Source: Pomphorhynchus laevis
Lineage: Eukaryota; Acanthocephala; Palaeacanthocephala; Echinorhynchida; Pomphorhynchidae
Assembly (NCBI GenBank): GCA_012934845.2
Contig: WNNJ02002252.1
Span: 58,232 to 122,231, forward strand
Length of the DNA stretch: 64,000 nucleotides
Direction: 5' to 3'
Shown here: positions 1-10,000 of the stretch, piece by piece
Numbering within the stretch: position 1 is the first letter of the stretch
Layout of the letters: each line of letters starts with the position of its first letter
Notes under the pieces: generated by a model
What the model saw: only the letters and a program-made list of their open reading frames with translations
Databases searched by the model: none
What the model was told of the DNA's origin: nothing
Made by a program: the position numbers and the translations under genes

Positions 1-1335
1 TAAAGATGACGTATTTAACAAATTTAAGATTTTATTTTTCTGTAAAAATAAAATAACACAGAAAGTCGTAATATATAAATTCTTGAATTCACGTCTTTCT
101 TTGAAAAGAACACTGTGTTGAAAGGTTGCAATAAAGAAAATTTTGTTCATGTCATGCCTATAAAACCATAATTAGCTAAAATAAATATATAAATAATACA
201 AAATATTATAAAAAAATTTAACTCTTTAGTTGAATATTTTTATGGATATTAAATAATATAGTCTGTGTTAGAATAAGAAATGACTATAGATAATTAAATA
301 ACATCACAACAAATACATCAATAACATGTATTTGGGCCGGCTGTTATGCTAAATAGAGGAATAAAGGTCAAAATTTGATAGCAGTGGTTTCATCTGATGA
401 CCTTCAATATTTATTTTAATTCATGGTGTATTATCTATTAATAGGTTCATTACATATTAGGTTATAAAGTTTCATTTTAAAAATATGATATTTATTATTT
501 TAAATAATACATACGAAAAAATATATTAAATATTTATATTTGAAAATATATTTTAAATTAAAAAATATATACTTTAAATGTTTGTGCAAAATATGTAGAC
601 TCTATTAAGTTATATCATTTAAAAAAATATTTTTTACACTCATAAAAAATACTTAAGGGGTAAAGGAATTTGGAAAAAGAATGGATATAAACTGTTGTTA
701 CTTCTAACGTACAATAATTTTTTAAAAAATTGGTTACGAACATACAAAGGGTTCCCGCAAATGAGCTCGTCAAACACATCAAAACATTTTTTGTCAACAA
801 GATTACGAAGTCACCGATACAAGTGCAATAATTATAATTATACTAACGTACAATATTTTTTTATATAAAAAAATACAATAAAAAATAAAAATGAGAGAAT
901 TAAATGTATAGATGAAAACATTCATCTTGTAAAATAGAGTAGAAAAGTCATTCAGCTATGTTTGTATTAAGGTTTACTAACTAATTATAAACGTGAGCCA
1001 AACAAATTTTACACAATATTAAGATTTACTAAACAAAATCCAAAGATTTATCAACAGCGAGAACGAAATTGATAAAATACATTAAAAACAAAATTGCATT
1101 TCTAGAATCGGGAGCGGTAAATTATATAGTTTTTTTAAAGGCACATATTTAGTTTAGTTTACTTGAATTTTTAAATATCAAAACATGTAGAACGCACTAC
1201 ATTAGCATTTTGTAAAAATCGACAGCGCGATTTAAAAAGCAAATATATATATTGTGCTTGTGATCTTAGTGTACCAACTCATTCGTGCACGAGAACAATT
1301 AAAATTATCACGCAAAGTTAAGAGGTATACATTTA
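1..1335. other. AT-rich intergenic DNA without a recognised gene
   Basis: No convincing coding region is seen on either strand. The only open frame (615-800, minus) is a short, hydrophobic AT-rich frame without recognisable domains. The stretch holds one outlying copy of the structured repeat family at 326-450 and otherwise plain AT-rich sequence running up to the left arm of the large inverted repeat. Confidence 0.6.
326..450 (+). repeat. Outlying copy of the structured repeat family
   Basis: This stretch matches the conserved module found in the 10-13 kb array and around the Penelope-like RT. It can form two interleaved pairings: CTGTTAT (341-347) with ATAGCAG (378-384), including one G-U pair, and AAGGTC (364-369) with GACCTT (399-404). 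The box CTGATGA appears at 394-400. It is more diverged than the copies inside the beta-COP introns, and no end tag (ACGTAGACTCAG) follows it. Confidence 0.6.
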
Positions 1336-2299
1336 CATGACGTGTACAGAAGTATGATTTAAATGGACATCAAGTGCTCTTAGATGTCTTTAATGATTTA
1401 ATATTGCAGTATATAATAGGAAATTTAAATACGTATCTAACTCTATAGGATTTATAAATAATTGTCATGTAATATCGAATTATTTATTAATAATTGATAT
1501 ATTTTGGATTTGATACGATCCTTTAAAGGTCGATTGCACAGAAAATTAGTTATCGCACGACATTTGATTTATGCATCATTGATTCTCGAATTCACTTCAG
1601 TTGTAAGAAAACCGTAAGTCGAGAGTATCGATCTGAGATATTTAAAGTTTTCGGTTCATTTCAAGTTAGTTCCATCTATACTTATTGTGTAAGTTTTATA
1701 AGGATTAGTCGTCAGATACACAGTCTTTTGATGTTCAAACGCAGGCCATGTTGTGCTAAACGGTCACTCCATAACTGGACTTGATTCACGAGTTATGTCT
1801 TGTCGTTTGATGTCAAGAGAACATCATCCGCGTAAAGTATGGTGTATGGTGCCCGATGCTGTATCCCCCTAGTTATCCATGGCGAGAATAAACAGAATTG
1901 AAAAAAGATCGCTCCATTGATGAACTTGATGAACATCGATGAATATTCGAAACGGCTTTAACAATTTAAATATTTTATTTATTAGGAAAATGCTTTTGAA
2001 TTTAATGCAAATAAGTTTACTGATAAAGAGACAAATACTGTCATGTTATAATGTATTATTACGACTCAAATGCTGTATTGTAATTTATTAATGTATTGTC
2101 TGCTTGCAACATTCTCATAGAGTCATTACTTTTCAATCACTTTGCATAAAAATCATGTTATAATAACTCGATTAATAGATTTCAACATTATTGGACTCAT
2201 CTGTGAAACAATTGTTAACTGTACATGTCAATGCAATTGATAATGAAATATTGATCTAAATAAAAGTATTCAACAAATTACATAGTTTCATAAAATTTT
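1336..2299. repeat. Left arm of a large inverted repeat
   Basis: This stretch of about 964 bp reads as the near-identical reverse complement of 4741-5708. Only scattered differences are seen, for example a few bases around the RTE-derived segment. The outer ends match at CATGACGTGTACAG (left) and its complement at 5695-5708. The arms are separated by about 2.4 kb holding the secreted-protein gene. The arm contains decayed RTE-type LINE sequence on the minus strand, so it is probably a duplicated and inverted transposon remnant with flanking DNA. Confidence 0.9.
1520..1900 (-). pseudogene. RTE-type LINE reverse transcriptase remnant (left arm)
   Basis: The minus strand carries the same decayed reverse transcriptase segment as the right arm: the catalytic YADD followed by DVLLTS, then a WSDRLAQHGLRLNIK-like segment typical of RTE/BovB elements. 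Several in-frame stops are present. It is a fossil fragment covering only the catalytic motif and the following palm region, with no endonuclease and no element ends. Confidence 0.75.
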
Positions 2300-3294
2300 T
2301 AAAAATTTATTTTATTAAATAAAAATAATATTATCAATATTAAAGGTATATGAAATCTAACGGTAGATTTTTCTGAGCTAACGACATGTTATGTACTTCA
2401 AATCGCGGGCATAAATAATTATTAATTTTTAAATAAAAATTTCATAAATAATCTTTAATTATTCATAAATACTTTTATTTTATTTGATATTCAATTGATT
2501 TTAAATTAGTAATCAGCTGTGTGTAATTATCAACTCGATTTTTATACTTAAAATGTTTTGCGAGTACGTTTTTATACTTATATTTAAAATATAAAAATTA
2601 AGATATGTTTTAATTATTCCGTTCTTCTATATTTTATATATCTCAAGCATTGCTATATCATGCATTATATGCCTGCTAATTTACTTGTTTAATGCGACGT
2701 ATATTATCTTTTTATATTATAAAAATATTTATATTAAAATATAAAATATTTTATCATGAAATATAAAATATAATATTATTAATATTAATATTATCTAAAT
2801 TATTATTTATAAAATCTATTCGTTTTCACTCTTATTTATCTTATCACTCTTATCACGTAGTCATATCAAAAACGAAATGCTCAATTTTATATTGAAAAAT
2901 AACAAGTCTTTAAAAGAAACTATATTGAGGATATCCTTAATGATATTCATATAGTACTGTTATTTAGGGCATAATGTAAAAACGTTTTATATATAATTTA
3001 TTACGCATTGTCTAAATAAATTATGCTGTTTAATATAACATATAATGACACTTTTTAAATATCATTATAAGATTTATAAAAATAATACATATTATATTAA
3101 TAATATTATGTGCTATATAATATTACTAATTTCATTATAACTTTATAATGCTGTTTTTATATTCAATAGAAATATCGTATAGTATTTTTTATTATAAACT
3201 AATCTATGCTTAAAACAAAATGAAACCTAAATTGATGCATGTGAATCACAATGCTGTTAGAGTTTTACGTTGTATTTCGATAAATATTTGAAAT
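2300..3294. other. AT-rich spacer, downstream side of the secreted-protein gene
   Basis: This lies between the left inverted-repeat arm and the 3' end of the secreted-protein gene. It is extremely AT-rich, with runs of TAATATTA-like low-complexity sequence (about 2700-2800). No open frame of interest was found. It would contain the 3' untranslated region of the minus-strand gene. Confidence 0.5.
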
Positions 3295-3906
3295 TTATTG
3301 CTCATTTGCTATTATTTCGGGTTTCTGATTGTGCTGTTGATCAAGTTCATTAAGTAGAACATTAGCTCTCAAATTAGTAGCCCCAGCGTCATTTACAGCT
3401 TGCTTATCCTCAAATTTAGCATCATCCATACCATTTACAGATCCAGCTTGTGCATCCCGCATGGAATCAGCAGGTTTGTCGTCTACTACACTATCTTTAG
3501 CTATTAATTGCTGTGATACAATGAGTAATAGTTCATCGATGATATTATCCTTATTCTGATTATCGTGCTTGCCTTCTCCTCTTGACAACCCGATCGCTTC
3601 GTCCAATGCAGTACGTTTTAATATCGACTCGATAAGTTTAAGACTACGCTGTGCCTCGTTTATGCGCTCGAGCTTTTCAACAGTAGTTGCTATTTTGCTA
3701 TTATCGTTCATTTGATTGCTCTGTTGCTTTGCCAAATAATAGTGCAAAAGTTCTTCGCTGCTGTCGTCATCTTCCCAGTAATTATGGACTGTTATAGCTG
3801 ATAGAATATCGTCATTAGGCAACCCTGTCCGTTCAGCAGGTTTGTATCGCCCAAGGACCGATACAATAACAAGTGAAATAATTGTTATCGTTTGCAAAGC
3901 TGCCAT
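3295..3906 (-). CDS. Small secreted acidic protein of unknown function
   Basis: A single-exon frame of 203 residues. Residues 1-19 (MAALQTITIISLVIVSVLG) look like a classical signal peptide: a short N-region, a hydrophobic core and a small residue before the mature start RYKPAERTG. The mature chain is hydrophilic and rich in Asp, Glu, Asn, Gln and Lys. It has no cysteines that I can see and no membrane segment, so it is probably exported and partly disordered or helical. I do not recognise the family. A TATA box and initiator lie at the right distance upstream, which supports a real transcription unit. An AATAAA overlaps the stop codon. The gene sits alone in the spacer of the large inverted repeat. 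One dibasic KR (in SILKRTALDE) exists but no amidation signal, so a neuropeptide precursor is not supported. Confidence 0.7.
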   Translation of the reverse strand: MAALQTITIISLVIVSVLGRYKPAERTGLPNDDILSAITVHNYWEDDDSSEELLHYYLAKQQSNQMNDNSKIATTVEKLERINEAQRSLKLIESILKRTALDEAIGLSRGEGKHDNQNKDNIIDELLLIVSQQLIAKDSVVDDKPADSMRDAQAGSVNGMDDAKFEDKQAVNDAGATNLRANVLLNELDQQHNQKPEIIANEQ

Positions 3907-3932
3907 ATGTTTCTTACTTTCAAATTTACTTT

Positions 3933-3964
3933 ACTGTGATCGTTTGGCAACTGCAGCTTATATA
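3933..3964 (-). promoter_or_regulatory. Core promoter (TATA box plus initiator) of the secreted-protein gene
   Basis: On the minus strand TATATAAG (3964-3957) is followed about 25-29 bases later by TCACAGT (3939-3933), a good arthropod initiator. The ATG at 3906 then follows after a 5' leader of about 30 nt. The spacing fits a focused TATA-dependent promoter, often seen in strongly or tissue-specifically expressed genes. No other element was identified. Confidence 0.65.
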
Positions 3965-4740
3965 TCTAACAACGTATGTCAATTAACAAATGTTTTCCAC
4001 ATTATGTGAGCATTGAGTGATCAGTTGATTTTTTATTTCTCATATTTTTAGCTAAGATCATTTTTTTTCTTTACGTAGAAAATAATAGAGAATCCGATAA
4101 AAGCTATTTCTGTTCGAAGCAGGTTAACAACAAATGATGACCTTTGTCAGTCTATATTTTGTTCAGCAAAATAATAGACTATTTTTGAATAAAATGAATT
4201 TATCTAAGGCAAAACAAATTCCATACTTCTGATTTGTGCGCAGTAAACAGTATATGAATGCGTTATATCGTAAAAATAACATTTAAAATAAGTATCAAAT
4301 AGCTTCACAAATCATATACATTTAATGAAGGGTTAATTTTCTTCTGAGTACTTGAGCAAAAGTTTGATTATCTAAAATCTATTAATGCTTTATTAATTAT
4401 TTTATAAAATAAATATCGAAAATTAATAAAAAGAAAACAAATATGAACTATGGAATACATTTTTATAATTATTAAGCAACATTTATAACACATATGCAAG
4501 CAGAAAATCAAATTTTAAAACAGTCATTCATCACTTCATACATCCAAAAGTTTCATTTAAAGGTTCATTTACCTTTAAAATTGCCATTAAATTGAATTTC
4601 TTGTACAATTGTAATATCGAAATCCATAGAAATATAGCTGGGAATATATTATAACTATATTATAAATATATTATACTTTATTAATAAAGATAACGTATAC
4701 GGATATATTTAATTTAATTCAAAAGATTTCGTGCTTTTCA
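3965..4740. other. AT-rich spacer upstream of the secreted-protein gene
   Basis: This lies between the promoter of the secreted-protein gene and the right inverted-repeat arm. No open frame or recognisable element was found. It probably holds the upstream regulatory region of that gene. Confidence 0.4.
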
Positions 4741-5708
4741 ATTAAAATTTTATGAAACTTTTTAATTTGTTGAATACTTTTATTTAGATCAATATTTCAT
4801 TATCAATTGCATTGACATGTACAGTTAACAATTGTTTCACAGATGAGTCCAATAATGTTGAAATCTATTAATCGAGTTATTATAACATGATTTTTATGCA
4901 AAGTGATTGAAAAGTAATGACTCTATGAGAATGTTGCAAGCAGACAATACATTAATAAATTACAATACAGCATTTGAGTCGTAATAATACATTATAACAT
5001 GACAGTATTTGTCTCTTTATCAGTAAACTTATTTGCATTAAATTCAAAAGCATTTTCCTAATAAATAAAATATTTAAATTGTTAAAGCCGTTTCGAATAT
5101 TCATCGATGTTCATCAATGTTCATCAATGGAGCGATCTTTCTTCAATTCTGTTTATTCTCGCCATGGATAACTAGGGGGATACAGCATTAGGCACCATAC
5201 ACCATACTTTACGCGGATGATGTTCTCTTGACATCAAACGACAAGACATAACTCGTGAATCAAGTCCAGTTATGGAGTGACCGTTTAGCACAACATGGCC
5301 TGCGTTTGAACATCAAAAGACTGTGTATCTGACGACTAATCCTTATAAAACTTACACAATAAGTATAGATGGAACTAACCTGAAATGAACCGAAAACGTT
5401 AAATATCTCAGATCGATACTCTCGACTTACGGTTTTCTTACAACTGAAGTGAATTCGAGAATCAATGATGCATAAATCAAATGTCGTGCGATAACTAATT
5501 TTCTGTGCAATCGACCTTTAAAGGATCGTATCAAATCCAAAATATATCAATTATTTATAAATAATTCGATATTACATGACAATTATTTATAAATCCTATA
5601 GAGTTAGATACGTATTTAAATTTCCTATTATATACTGCAATATTAAATCATTAAAGACATCTAAGAGCACTTGATGTCCATTTAAATCATACTTCTGTAC
5701 ACGTCATG
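4741..5708. repeat. Right arm of the large inverted repeat
   Basis: This is the reverse complement of 1336-2299 along its whole length. The close match of two arms of almost 1 kb in such AT-rich neutral DNA implies a recent inverted duplication or ongoing gene conversion. If a transcript crossed the spacer it would fold into a long hairpin. Confidence 0.9.
5150..5530 (+). pseudogene. RTE-type LINE reverse transcriptase remnant (right arm)
   Basis: From about 5208 the plus strand reads YADDVLLTSNDKT, then LVNQVQLWSDRLAQHGLRLN, then a decayed segment ending near NISDRYSRL. This is the motif C and thumb-side pattern of RTE/BovB LINE reverse transcriptases. Several stops interrupt it. It is the same fragment as in the left arm. 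Confidence 0.75.
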
Positions 5709-6200
5709 TATTAAATGTAATATTTAGGTTTTTTTACTCAAAAAATTGTGCGAGAAATAGATACGTATTTAAATTTCCTAAATTGCAATATTAAAACATT
5801 AGACACATTATAGTACGTGGCAACATGATATATAATGTAGTAAATTTAGTAATAATATGTAGTAATATATTATATTAATATGTAATATATTAATGTAGTG
5901 GAGAACAATTAATGCAGTACAGAACTTAGTATATAAAATTCTAATATTTATTAAATACATATTTTTTATCATTAAGCGTGTGGTTTACTTGAAATACACG
6001 ATTTTGGTAAACTCACTTTGAACATATGATAGATCATTACGGCAATTTCTTTAATTAAAAGATCTTAAAATTTCCTTAATATAACAAAGTAGTTCGAATC
6101 AGGAAATTGTCGGTGGTTAAAAACATATGTGCTATGCGTATACGAACACTGATATAAACGAAGAATATTAATTTCATGTAGCTAAATATGTATTATGTAT

Positions 6201-7094
6201 TCATTCTTGCTTAGCTGGTGTAAATAATCGCTGACTCATATTCATTTTTTCACCCATGCTCAAAGCCATGCCTTGTGTTTTTGCACGAATGCGAATGTGT
6301 CCTACGATTTCATTTTCCGCTGTCTTTTCAATGCTAACATTAGCCAGTATATCTTCTCTAAATACAGACTGACCGTATAGATTGGCGGACAGAAATCCAG
6401 CTTCTGATTCAATTATGTTTTCGTCAGGTAATTCTATCACGTTCATGCCTGTAGCCTCACAGATCCGCTGAACGTATACATCTAATTGATCGCATTTTGT
6501 ATTTACATTAATTTTATTCTCCCATTCGAATTTAATCCACATTTGTCTGAACTGTTCATGTGTCATAGGCTGTTCAGAGTTAATGTAGTCAAGAACGTTT
6601 ATTTTAAGTTCGTTCAGAACTACACACTCACTTTTACCATTTGATAGATCATAAACGATATTACCATGTATAACGGCATTTTCAGTGCTATTGACTTTTA
6701 TGTGGGCGTTGACGGTTGAGAAGTTTCCTGGACCCATAGTTATTGAAACGGGCCTTTCAACAACTTTAAGATTGCCAACTGTTGCAATCTCAACTGTGAC
6801 ATTTTGAAGCGTTTCTGCCGTTCTGTTTACCAATAAAATATCTAAACCAATTACAAAATTGCTGACGATTAGAATGCATTCAGCATATATGGCATCTGAA
6901 AGACCACTTAATTGATGAACGTGGCGTAACTCATCGATTGAATCATCTTCAAATCCATTAAGTTTGCCACTTCTCTTTTTACCTCTAATTGCACGATCAA
7001 CCCAATCTATATTGGCTAGCTCATTATTGCGTGCATTCTGGCTTTTTAAGTTTAGAAAGTCGAACGAAATTGCCTCGTCTACTTCTTCAGATTT
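6201..7094 (-). CDS. COPB1: COPB1 exon 11 (last coding exon)
   Basis: This exon encodes the final 297 residues and the TGA stop. It starts after TATTTACAG|AAATCTGAAG. Conserved blocks are VHQLSGLSDAIYAE, VNRTAETLQNVTVEIATVGN, KVNSTENAVIHGNIVYDLS, FRQMWIKFEWENKINVNT, GFLSANLYGQSVFREDILAN and HIRIRAKTQGMALSMGEKMN. This is the appendage region and the better conserved C-terminal half. A possible AATAAA lies at 5952-5947. Confidence 0.95.
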   Translation of the reverse strand, partial: KSEEVDEAISFDFLNLKSQNARNNELANIDWVDRAIRGKKRSGKLNGFEDDSIDELRHVHQLSGLSDAIYAECILIVSNFVIGLDILLVNRTAETLQNVTVEIATVGNLKVVERPVSITMGPGNFSTVNAHIKVNSTENAVIHGNIVYDLSNGKSECVVLNELKINVLDYINSEQPMTHEQFRQMWIKFEWENKINVNTKCDQLDVYVQRICEATGMNVIELPDENIIESEAGFLSANLYGQSVFREDILANVSIEKTAENEIVGHIRIRAKTQGMALSMGEKMNMSQRLFTPAKQE

Positions 7095-10000
7095 CTGTAA
7101 ATACAAAAAATGATAGATTAAATAAAAGAACATTTGAGTAAAATCTATATATCTTTTAATCATTTCATAAATTCCATGTTAATAAAATTGGCTATATCAA
7201 TCTTAAAACTCTATTAGTGTAAATAAAATAAACTCTCTTATTGTATGATAAAATAAAACTATTGCCATTTACATTTAAACAACAAGTCCTGTTGACAAAC
7301 TTCAAAGTCATTATTGCGTCTCATTATGTAGTTTATTTATCGCTGTGATATCAAAGTTTGTTCGTTGTCTGCGCATAGTTAATCAAGATTTATAAAAATA
7401 GAAGGGTAGTTGCTCTTTAACTGAAGTCAAGTTAAATATTTCTTTTTTAGGTTATCTTATAACCTAAAATTATCATTTTAGGTTATAAGATAAGGAATAA
7501 ATACTTATTGATTGAACTTAATGATTACAAAACATAACATTCGTTATAAAAATTTATTTATATTGTAAAAATTGATATATATATATATCGTATAAACTAA
7601 TCAAAAACAGTCTGACATAACTGATTTATATTGATTATATTGATTATATTGATTACATTGATATTTATCAATATACTATTTATATTGATATTATTTATTA
7701 TTCAATTATTTATAAGTTAAATAATAATTTATAATTTATTAAATGATTTATATTGTGCTATGTGTAAATGGAGATCTATAAATTTATATTAAATGCAAAT
7801 TTAATTGATTAAAAGTAAAGGATTAAGAAATGTTTTGGATTATTTAAGTTTTAGTTCCAAGATGTAATAGGGAAGCCAAGTCAAAACAGCCATATATAGA
7901 TCCTATTTTAAGATAATAATTTCCAGACTGTAAATCCTTTTAAAACATTTCAAGAATGTTATTAATTGATTAGTTAGACGTTGAGAATCGTATTTTATAC
8001 ATTAAATATTTTATACTGCTTAGTCTGATATACAGACGCAAACTAAAACACGTTGTACTATCTAGGATTAAAAGATAGTTTGTACTAAAATATAATAATT
8101 ATATTATAATAATTATATGTTATAATTTGTGACGAATGTTATAAATACCGAGATAACAAAACATGAAAGTAAGTACTAATCAACTTTGTAATCAAACCAT
8201 TTATTATTCACAAACTAACTAGATATTTATTGGATATTTTATCGAATTCCGGAAGACCCATCGTTGTTGGTTTTAAACCGCTGCGGGTTTTTCAACCGTT
8301 GTTGGTCTTTAAAGGTTCATTTCTTAAGCACAAAACTTTAAGAATGAAATCATTTCAATGATTTCTTTAGAAATATAAATATCCATTTTGTTTCTTTCAA
8401 CTGTAATTTCAATTATAGAATGGAACCAAATAAACGAGAATTTATACGATAAAAAGGTTCAGTTCAATACTGCTATCATCAGGAACTTTGAACAAAGTTT
8501 CTGATCATGATAATGGATGATAATTGATGATTTTATCAACTTGCAACAGGAAACACTAGTCCGACATTAGGTAAAACCCTAAAGCGTATCGCTAAAATGC
8601 AACCAATAAAGCGAAAGACGGCGTATCCGGACAATATTGCATAATTGAGAACTGTTTTATTAGTAAATTACTTAAAAAATTTAGACACATTTGAAGGAAC
8701 TTATTAATGATATATTTCGAATAAATAATATTATATAAAAAATAACCCCGCCATGGCCGGTGCCAACCCCGTGCTGAGAAAGGAGGGTTGGCGATAGACT
8801 TCGTGACAAGCCAGTCGTAAAACAAAACCGTCGCATCAACAGTATGAAATGCTGTCTAAATGAACTTCGCGAAAGGCGACCACAATGGTACGGCCGCGTT
8901 CTTCACGCAAACGAACGTCAACCATAAATAAGGCATATCGGCGTAACAGTGTAAAAAGCGGACTCCGTAATGAAGCGGAACAAACGCTGAAGAAAAAGAA
9001 GAAGAATATTATATAAAAAATATATTAATAATGTAATTAATTATATTAATACATTAAAAATTATATTTAAAATTATATTCAACTACATTGGTACTAGATG
9101 CAATGCCTTTTTACATGAATGGTATAAAGTTACTCTTATAACGGTAGTTGATTAAAAGCCTTTTTGTACTTAACAACGTCTATCCTGTTTGGGCGAAATT
9201 AAACAACTTTAGAAACATAATTTACAACAAGATGAAAATTCTATTTTAGCATGACTTTAAAATGTGCATCTGGTGAATGTGTACCATTAAGCTTTTTAAT
9301 TCTCAGTTAGCATCTTCACTTTGAGTCAATTAAATTTGCATGGCATATGATCACTTTCGAGCAACGTCATTTTGCAAACTTAATGCAAAACTGATAGTTG
9401 AAAATGCAATCGAAACGTCTAATACTAACAGAAAAAAATCCTTTAATTTAACTAACTAAATTAGATGAAATTAAATAAATTAGAACAAGCAAATTTAAAA
9501 GAACTTACCAACTTACTGGCTAGAAGTTTGCCTAGATTATCTTCTTCGATATTATGTTCTTTATTTATTAGAACACTAAGCGCTCGACGGTTGCTAGTTT
9601 CGAACATGCCTGCTACCTTAGGATTATAATCCTGCATTATTTTCAAACATAATTGAATCCTATCGTATTCATCTTTATTTATGCCGCTGCTACAACTGTT
9701 TTCCTCGAGTTGTTCGGCCATTTCCAAAAATTTCATACATATCATAGAAGTTATTCTTTCGAATTTCACCTGTTCAGAAAATTCGGTGTCGTTCTTAAGT
9801 CTAAAAGATAAATATTCAAAATAAAACGATAATCAAACAAATTTATCAAACAATAATTTCATGTTACCATAATGTCGATCAAGCGCTTGTATACACATTG
9901 TCCCCAGTGAATTAAAATATAATATACTCTCTCTAGTTAGCTTCAGATATATATTAAACTTTTATTGAAAAATAGTTTTTTCCGACAAAGGATTTACTAA

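Larger units (their letters stand above)
7095..9508 (-). other. COPB1 intron 10
   Basis: A phase-0 intron of 2414 bp. It contains a 19-bp perfect hairpin at 7452-7493, a short ATTGATTAT-type microsatellite (7625-7672) and an RTE-derived fragment (8735-8970). The rest is AT-rich without a recognised gene. Confidence 0.75.

Noticed and set aside
615-800. 61-codon minus-strand ORF as a gene
   Set aside because: An AT-driven, hydrophobic frame with no promoter, no splice context and no recognisable motif.
3295-3906. Neuropeptide precursor
   Set aside because: Only one dibasic site and no GKR/GRR amidation motif; no repeated peptide units.
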